Assembly (NCBI GenBank): GCA_036940085.1
Contig: JALLBK010000350.1
Coordinates: 1-23,320, forward strand
Reading direction: 5' to 3'
DNA from: Discostella pseudostelligera
Taxonomy: Eukaryota; Bacillariophyta; Thalassiosirophyceae; Thalassiosirales; Thalassiosiraceae
Length of the DNA: 23,320 nt
Below the pieces are notes generated by a model. The model was not told where the DNA came from, searched no databases, and saw only the letters and a program-made list of their open reading frames with translations. The position numbers were made by a program, and so were the translations under genes. Positions 18,060-23,320 of the stretch are shown here, piece after piece; the first letter of the stretch is position 1; every line of letters begins with the position of its first letter.

Positions 18060-20102
18060 ATGTCGACAATGGAGCATGATGCAACGGATCAGGTCAAGCC
18101 ATCACCAATATCTACCAATGTCATGCAGCTACATGAATACCAACATCAACAGACGGGGTCGCTACCAGATTGTACCAATGCCTTGCATACCAACATCAAC
18201 CTCTCCACCTCCATTCGACGATGCAATTCCATGACGAGCATGGATACAGTCGATTTTGAGTATAGATTGCATCCTCCTCCTCTTCGACCTGGAACTGGTT
18301 CCTACAACGAAGATGAAATCGCCAAATTTCGACACACCTGCGACTTGATGGATCAGATGTCATTACATACAACCAACTCTGCGGATGGTGTATTGGTGCG
18401 GAATAATCAGGGGGGTCAGACTTTGTCGGTGCTGCATTTAGCTTCTCTCGAGGGTAATAATGTGAAAATTACGCCGCTGCATTCTTCACGAAATGATATG
18501 CACATTTCACCACCTGAACAATTCATGGAACCACCCGAAAATGATATGCCTCATACAACACTTAAGCAAGATATAGGGAACAATGTTCGCAAATCACAAC
18601 CAAATGGTCATAGCTACGATATGACTTACTCGTCTCCACGAGAAGATGCAAGTTATCATTCCATCTCAAATTCCATTTGCATCCCCGTAGAGGGAAGATT
18701 AGCCGATTTATCCGACAATGAATACCACTCAGCGGACGATTTCAGTGATAACGAAGGTGGGATTGAAATACTTGCCGAGTCTTCCGAAGAAGAATATGAG
18801 GAATCCATTACTCGCGAAGGGTCGATAGAGAATCGAGATCGTCGACCGCAAGGTGTATCGACGTCGCAAACAATTCGAACAAATCCCGGCATTGACATGC
18901 TATCCATGTATGAGAATGATTCCATTGTTGCGGCCGCAGCGGCACTTGTGAATGAGAATTTCATCGCTCCTCCCAATGGGAACGAATCTATAGATTTTGA
19001 ACAATTGATGCATGAAGCCGATGACCATAATAATACAGATGCATTGAATGATGTCGATGGCGGAGAGTCGGCACGCAATCATAGACTAGATGCTGATCAA
19101 GAGATGGCCGAACAAAGTTTTTGGAGGAGACGTAATCCATTTTCATTATCGAATGCAACTACAGACGATTATCAACTATCCAGGTGTTCCACAACTCATA
19201 GTACACAGCAACCGCCAGTTCGTGCTCGGAGTACACATCATGACATGTATATTGTTGAATTTGAAATACTTCCATCGGATGCGCACAGTTCAACTTTGGA
19301 AATCAGAGATGTTATGGATATTATGGCAAATATGGAGCTGTTGCACCTATGGTTTGATCCCATTCCGGCGATATTTGAGACGAATGTCAAAGATGGAAGC
19401 AACGAAAGTTATCTGTCTCCTAGGACATCACCCTCCAACTCGTTAGAAGACAACAATTCCAATTACACTGCACATACTACAAACCGGCAATATGATGGTC
19501 AATGGGTCGAAATATCTACACCGCCACTGAAAATTCCACCGGGGGCATGGCTATCAGGCTGTAGCCGTTCCATTCGCATCGCGTTTCGCTCATTGATTGG
19601 GTTTCCTGCTAGAATACGTTCCATGATATTTGTCGAACGAAGTTGTGGACGTATGGGAATGACATTAGGACCGTATCCAGATGGATTGTGTAATAGTGGC
19701 ACTATGGCCCATCATACCTTCCGCACTCGCATAAAGGATGAGGAGGAAGCAGCAATTGGAGGTCCGGGTAGTAGAACGAGTAGACGTTGCGTTGTGATTT
19801 CCGACGAGGTACGATTACAGAGAGATGAAAACAATGATTTCAACGGGACGCAGAGGAGTTGTTGCCTATGCTTCATTCTACGCTTCATCCTTGGTTTTTT
19901 TGAGAGAGCAATACTCTTTCGATGGTATAAACCGGACTTGGCAAGCTACATGCAGCAAACAATATCTAGCATGGAGAAGTTGAGAACGCTACTTGAACGA
20001 GGAGAATCGGCGGCATACCATGGCAGTGAACTAATAATGGACGATGAAGAGTGGCAATGTGTGAATGATAATAGATCATTGGGCACTCCTTTACTTGGCT
20101 GA
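18060..20102 (+). CDS. Unknown protein, possible START/SRPBCC-like C-terminal domain
   Basis: 680 aa, single exon from the ATG at 18060 (the frame is open six codons further without an ATG). Residues 1-390 look disordered, with an acidic Ser-rich centre (SDNEYHSADDFSDNEGG and ESSEEEYEES) and no signal peptide. From about 395 the sequence looks folded: YIVEFEILPSDAHSSTLEI, VMDIMANMELLHLWFDPI, GQWVEISTPPLKIPP, IRIAFRSLIGFPARIRSMIF, VERSCGRMGMTLGPYPDG and RRCVVISDEVRLQ. The helix-then-LxxWxDPI start with later strand pairs recalls ligand-binding START/SRPBCC folds; this is inference by pattern only. A hydrophobic Cys-containing stretch (CCLCFILRFILGFF, about 601-614) near the C terminus could be a membrane anchor or palmitoylated helix, followed by a short helix (MQQTISSMEKLRTLLERG). 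Family not firmly recognised. Confidence 0.75.
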   Translation: MSTMEHDATDQVKPSPISTNVMQLHEYQHQQTGSLPDCTNALHTNINLSTSIRRCNSMTSMDTVDFEYRLHPPPLRPGTGSYNEDEIAKFRHTCDLMDQMSLHTTNSADGVLVRNNQGGQTLSVLHLASLEGNNVKITPLHSSRNDMHISPPEQFMEPPENDMPHTTLKQDIGNNVRKSQPNGHSYDMTYSSPREDASYHSISNSICIPVEGRLADLSDNEYHSADDFSDNEGGIEILAESSEEEYEESITREGSIENRDRRPQGVSTSQTIRTNPGIDMLSMYENDSIVAAAAALVNENFIAPPNGNESIDFEQLMHEADDHNNTDALNDVDGGESARNHRLDADQEMAEQSFWRRRNPFSLSNATTDDYQLSRCSTTHSTQQPPVRARSTHHDMYIVEFEILPSDAHSSTLEIRDVMDIMANMELLHLWFDPIPAIFETNVKDGSNESYLSPRTSPSNSLEDNNSNYTAHTTNRQYDGQWVEISTPPLKIPPGAWLSGCSRSIRIAFRSLIGFPARIRSMIFVERSCGRMGMTLGPYPDGLCNSGTMAHHTFRTRIKDEEEAAIGGPGSRTSRRCVVISDEVRLQRDENNDFNGTQRSCCLCFILRFILGFFERAILFRWYKPDLASYMQQTISSMEKLRTLLERGESAAYHGSELIMDDEEWQCVNDNRSLGTPLLG

Positions 20103-20195
20103 GACAACTTGACGGCACTGAACATATTATTTTGCTGCTCCTCAACTTCGAAGTTTAAAAATTACTATACGGAGACATCAAGTGAAAGTCAATCA

Positions 20196-20901
20196 ATGAA
20201 AGCGACTCCAATTTCAATTGCAATGAAGAAATGGTCTGTAAGCTTTCTTCTCATGGTGCAGAGTTGCTTTGCTGAGATGCCGTATTGGTATTGGTATGCT
20301 TCACCGGAAGAAATTGCTTCATTCGAGAACGGCAAGGTAGCAACGTCTGTTGGCACTTATAGANCTGTGAGTGTGGTGCTGTTTCGATGATTCGTTTGTG
20401 AAAGCGCAGAACATCAATTCTCATTTGCATGCCGTTTCCTATTCACAGGTTGGCACTTATAGAGACTTTAGACTTGGAACAGGGCAAGCTGGCTGCATCC
20501 CCTGTCCGCCAGGCAGGTATGGATCGAGCATTCACTTGTCAGGTCCTATGTGTACTGCTGCATGTCCAAGAGGGACATTTTTAGGTGCGCATCCATTATG
20601 AGTATCATTCTCCGCATTCAAATGAACTGAACGCTCAATTTGTCTAATAGATAGGACAGGCGGGAAATACATTAGTGATTGCAGACCATGTCCCAGAGGT
20701 ACCTACGGCGACACTGAAGGTCTTACAACTAAAGAATGTTCTGGCAAGTGCTCCGATCTAAACACATTAAAAACAAAGTATTATGCAACCGAAGTAGGCC
20801 TCGCATCGAGAAGTGATTGCAAAGTCTGCCCAGCAGGATATCTAGACGTTCAAGCGCAATGCGATAACAAACAGTCGTTTTTGGACATGTATGTAGACTG
20901 A
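20196..20901 (+). CDS. Small secreted GCC2/GCC3 (ephrin-receptor-like) Cys-rich protein (3 exons)
   Basis: Proposed exons 20196 to about 20348 (or 20366), 20449-20584 and 20651-20901, giving about 180 aa. The ATG at 20223 would place a signal peptide at the very start (MKKWSVSFLLMVQSCFAEM). Exons 2 and 3 encode GCC2/GCC3-type repeats: GCIPCPPGRYG, MCTAACPRGTFL, DCRPCPRGTYGDTEGLTTKE and DCKVCPAGY. This domain occurs in ephrin-type receptors and many secreted protist proteins; its role here is unknown. Intron 2 is 66 nt (GTGCGC...ATAG) and joins in frame. Intron 1 is uncertain: one base is N (20364) and its ends lie in a 15-bp direct repeat. The last exon stops at TGA 20899-20901, directly after a GTATGT that could be a further donor, so a longer isoform is possible. 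It starts 93 bp after the preceding gene's stop. Confidence 0.62.
20349..20463 (+). repeat. 15-bp direct repeats flanking intron 1 of the GCC2/GCC3 gene
   Basis: GTTGGCACTTATAGA occurs at 20349-20363 and again at 20449-20463, exactly 100 bp apart, with unrelated sequence before and after. The second copy follows CACAG, a good acceptor. A strong donor (GTGAGT) lies three bases past the first copy and the undefined base at 20364. Both copies read VGTYR in the coding frame. Confidence 0.85.
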
Positions 20902-21152
20902 CTTTGCCCGTCGATGCAAATGAATTGCGCTATTTCCACAATACCAGTTGATAATAACATGATCATAGAGCTCGAAAAGAGATGTAGTTTTTGGTCATTG
21001 AGTAGGAGTCTTAGATTGTTCATGGTCAAGGTAGCGCTGGGTGCAAGCACACTTCCCTGGACTTACGACATCGCACTATCGTCGCTGCATTCGCTTTGCC
21101 GTCACTTTTGGCTGGAGCGCCGACGGACAATCCAAAGGTAATCAACGATAGA
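20902..21152. other. Convergent spacer, no supported gene
   Basis: 251 bp between converging stop codons. The plus frame stays open for about 80 codons past the GCC gene's stop, to 21141, but the simplest splice (GTATGT at 20889 to CCAG at 20947) would not keep it in frame. The predicted residues show no Cys repeats, so I do not add it to that gene. Confidence 0.5.
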
Positions 21153-22888
21153 CTAAGTAACACCGCAACATGAGATAGACCACACTGTGGCTACAGTAGC
21201 AGCAATTGAAAACTTTGCTTGTGCATCCGACAACGACATCAGACTATTGGCACCGCTAGTAGGAGATTCATCGGCAGCAGACGTTTCTCCGGCAGAGGAT
21301 TCAGCCTTATTGTCCTGGATGGATCCCGCCTCATTGTCCTGGATGGATCCAGTCTTATTGCCCATTTGGTGATATTGTAGCGGATTTTGGTTGAGTCAAT
21401 TAGGCTAAGTGTCGCAATTTTGCATTCGGTGCAGTTACAACTTACTGGCTGATCGGATGTAGTTTCCTCAAGCGTTATACTGGGATACTCTGTCGTTGCG
21501 GTCGAGGTCGACATCTCGAGACACGACATCATGCCAGCTTCGTCAACTTTGGTTTGGCAGCATTTGTCAACCATGCAATGGCCAGCCGCGTCTGTGTAAT
21601 ACTGTATCGTCAGGACCAAAATGATGATAAGTATTATTGTGGCGAGCCAGAGAATAACGAATCGAAGCAAATTGCCCTTGACCAATAATTCCCACTTACA
21701 CTATACGCTCGTGTATCACCAAACGCTTTGCAAAAAGAATGAAAGAGCTGACAGAGGCATGATCCATATGATCCACCATTGGCAATACACTTGGAAATTC
21801 CACAAGTCGTCATTCGAATGTAAAGTTGATAATCCGGATAACCGGGATAGTCCCTGATGCATCCTTCAAAGTTCCACCGCTTTCCATTTGCATCGGGCAC
21901 TTCATTGCAGATGCCATTGTATGGAACAAAACAGTCAAACAAAGTAATCCTGTTGGCCGCACAGTTACAGACGCCGGGGCTGCATGTGCCGTTTGTTCCG
22001 CACCTTGGATGCTCCTCGCGATACTCATTTCTACTGAAGCGCCCGAACATACATGATATCCTTCCAGCCTCGTCCGTCTTATTTTGGCAGCATGTGTCCG
22101 CGGCGCAAAAGCCAAGTGCCCTGTCGCCAGCCTGTGTGTAAAAACAAATAATTAAGTTGTCGCTTTCAATATATTGCAAGATGCACGAGAAGTTTCCCCC
22201 CATAATAACGTACTTTATACGGCCGTTCATCCCCATAAGTTAGGCACAAGGAATGATACATCTGACAAAAACAAGCTCCGTATGTTCCTCCTTCGACAAG
22301 ACACTTCACCACCGGGCAAAAATATTGTTTCGTATACTCTTGAAGACCAGGATACGCTGGGTTAATGCATCCTTCCAAAGTCCAGTTCTTTCCATCCACA
22401 TCGGTGTATCCATTACAGAGGGAATTGAATACAGGAATGCAACGATCAGACAAAACTGCCACATTGGCTTTACATTCGCAGGCGCTGGGAAGGCAGGTGC
22501 CATTTGTTCCGCAGATAGGAGCCTCTTCCACTTCAAGGAAGCGCAGGCGTTTGTCGGCGCCTGTATGAGAATCAGTATGGCTGCGTTGACCTCTGCCATT
22601 CATGAGAACATTTCTAGAACGACGACGACTCTTTCTCCTTTGGAGAATACCCACGTCAGGACAATGGAAACTGAATCCATCCGCGGGGCCTTGTTCAAAA
22701 ATGGAAGTGGAGATCAGCTCGACTCGTCGATGAGCCGTAGACTTCTCATTCTCTATGTCAGGTTCGCTGTCGTCGGAATGAACAACTGCCAAATCGCTGC
22801 CCACAAGTTCTTCGCCCGTTCTTTTGGCTCCCGCAGAATTGATGGCAAATACCAACGCCAATACGGTGGGCGTAAACTTCAAATTCAT
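21153..22888 (-). CDS. Secreted, probably GPI-anchored protein with two 16-Cys modules (4 exons)
   Basis: Minus-strand exons 22888-22214, 22131-21700, 21601-21446 and 21353-21153 join, all in phase 0, to 487 aa. Introns are 82 nt (GTACGT...ACAG), 98 nt (GTAAGT...ACAG) and 92 nt (GTAAGT...ATAAG). Order: signal peptide (1-21); basic Arg/Ser linker containing RRKSRRRSR; Cys module 1 (126-252); module 2 (269-396); Thr/Ser-rich stalk; a duplicated GSIQDN(E/K)A; and a hydrophobic end (FSIAATVATVWSISCCGVT) after a small-residue stretch (SAADESPTSGANS), as in GPI-attachment signals. Each module starts CGTNGTC, contains GKxW..EGCI, YGxCxCQxxHSxC and GDxRxY, and ends CCQxKxDEAG.xSC. The family name is not known to me. 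A cell-surface or wall role is inferred. It converges on the GCC2/GCC3 gene, another Cys-rich secreted product. Confidence 0.85.
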
Positions 22889-23320
22889 GGTCGCAGATAA
22901 TAATTTGATTGATCAATAATATTCCCAAATTGATTGTTTTGTTGATAGTCTTTCATGAAGTGCCAGTTTTGTATGAGAAGATCTCGTTCGCCGATAATTT
23001 GATTGCGAAGCGACATATATGATATGATCTCTCTTGATACCCAGTTCCAGCACGCGTTTTGTATGAGGTGTTCTCGTTTTCCTCCCTCCGCAAGAAGAGG
23101 AAGCGAACGCATTATTTGACATCAGCGTTCTGAAGATGATGTTGGTGATCTCAATATGGGTCAACAGCAGCGACCCTGGACATCGCATCGGCATCTGATT
23201 GCTTGCCTTTTCCCCGCCACCCGCCACCCTGCCAAAAGGGTACGCATATCATAGCAGGGACCGTCTCTCTCCGGCACCGGCAGCAAGCACTGTGATGGTC
23301 GGCTCAACGCCGCCATGCTG
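22889..23320. other. Upstream region of the Cys-rich gene, imperfect direct repeat
   Basis: 432 bp to the window edge, without a supported gene. An imperfect direct repeat lies at about 22966-22992 and 23056-23083, offset 90 bp, each with GTTTTGTATGAG followed by a TCTCGTT block. The last 110 bp are GC-rich and could be the start of another gene cut by the edge, but no frame there is long enough to call. Confidence 0.4.

Noticed and set aside
20902..21141. Extension of the GCC2/GCC3 gene through an 80-codon open frame
   Set aside because: The best-looking splice (20889 to 20947) leads straight into a stop, and the residues show no GCC-type Cys pattern.
21602..21685. A hydrophobic transmembrane-like stretch read on the minus strand just before the third exon of the Cys-rich gene
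   Set aside because: It lies within a GTAAGT...ACAG intron. Splicing to 21601 gives an exon whose first nine residues align position by position with those of the preceding module, so the hydrophobic reading is a chance product.
1..23320. Search for tRNA genes, transposons, terminal repeats or CRISPR-like arrays
   Set aside because: No cloverleaf, transposase motif, long terminal repeat or spacer-repeat array was found by eye.

Overview
The window reads as nuclear DNA of a gene-dense protist, most likely a centric diatom (Thalassiosirales-like). That placement is an inference. Genes lie 90-950 bp apart on both strands, introns are few and short (66-109 nt, GT-AG), translation fits the standard code from ATG, and the gene mix joins conserved eukaryotic housekeeping genes with families typical of diatoms (type II sulfotransferase-like proteins, alpha-kinase, GCC2/GCC3 cysteine-rich proteins, secreted Cys-rich proteins). 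I see no tRNA, rRNA, transposase, CRISPR array or viral gene.

Layout. 1-135: tandem GGCGGGAA-containing repeat. 190-1533 (+): AIM24-family mitochondrial protein, 3 exons. 1894-2913 (+): Lys-rich, probably nucleolar protein, preceded by two G-boxes. 3007-3987 (-): NOSIP. 4519-8199 (+): CLASP/TOG microtubule protein, 3 exons, divergent from NOSIP. 8517-8957 (-): TRMT112. 9321-12014 (+): exocyst subunit EXO70, divergent from TRMT112. 12141-13097 (-): monoacylglycerol-lipase-like hydrolase, 2 exons. 13613-14308 (+): alpha-kinase lacking its C-terminal zinc site. 14400-15590 and 15956-17095 (-): two related type II membrane sulfotransferase-like proteins, one with a decayed nucleotide loop. 17096-18059: non-coding, with a 190-bp-period direct duplication and E2F-like sites. 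18060-20102 (+): unknown protein with a possible START/SRPBCC-like domain. 20196-20901 (+): small secreted GCC2/GCC3 protein with one intron flanked by exact 15-bp direct repeats. 21153-22888 (-): secreted, probably GPI-anchored protein with two copies of a 16-cysteine module, 4 exons.

How they relate. This is not an operon-like pathway. The left part holds conserved core genes: mitochondria, ribosome/RNA and methyltransferase support, ubiquitin ligation/splicing, microtubules, exocytosis. From about 13.6 kb rightwards the genes are faster-evolving and mostly secretory or membrane-associated: two Golgi-type sulfotransferase-like proteins, a secreted GCC protein and a Cys-rich surface protein. 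Several spacers next to gene starts carry E2F-like motifs (TTCCCGCC/CCCGCCAAA).

The strongest points for follow-up are the duplicated 16-Cys module with an intron at the identical codon in both copies, the repeat-flanked intron, the truncated alpha-kinase, the sulfotransferase-like pair with one degenerate member, and the E2F-like motif distribution. All exon boundaries were assigned by eye from splice consensus, reading phase and homology.
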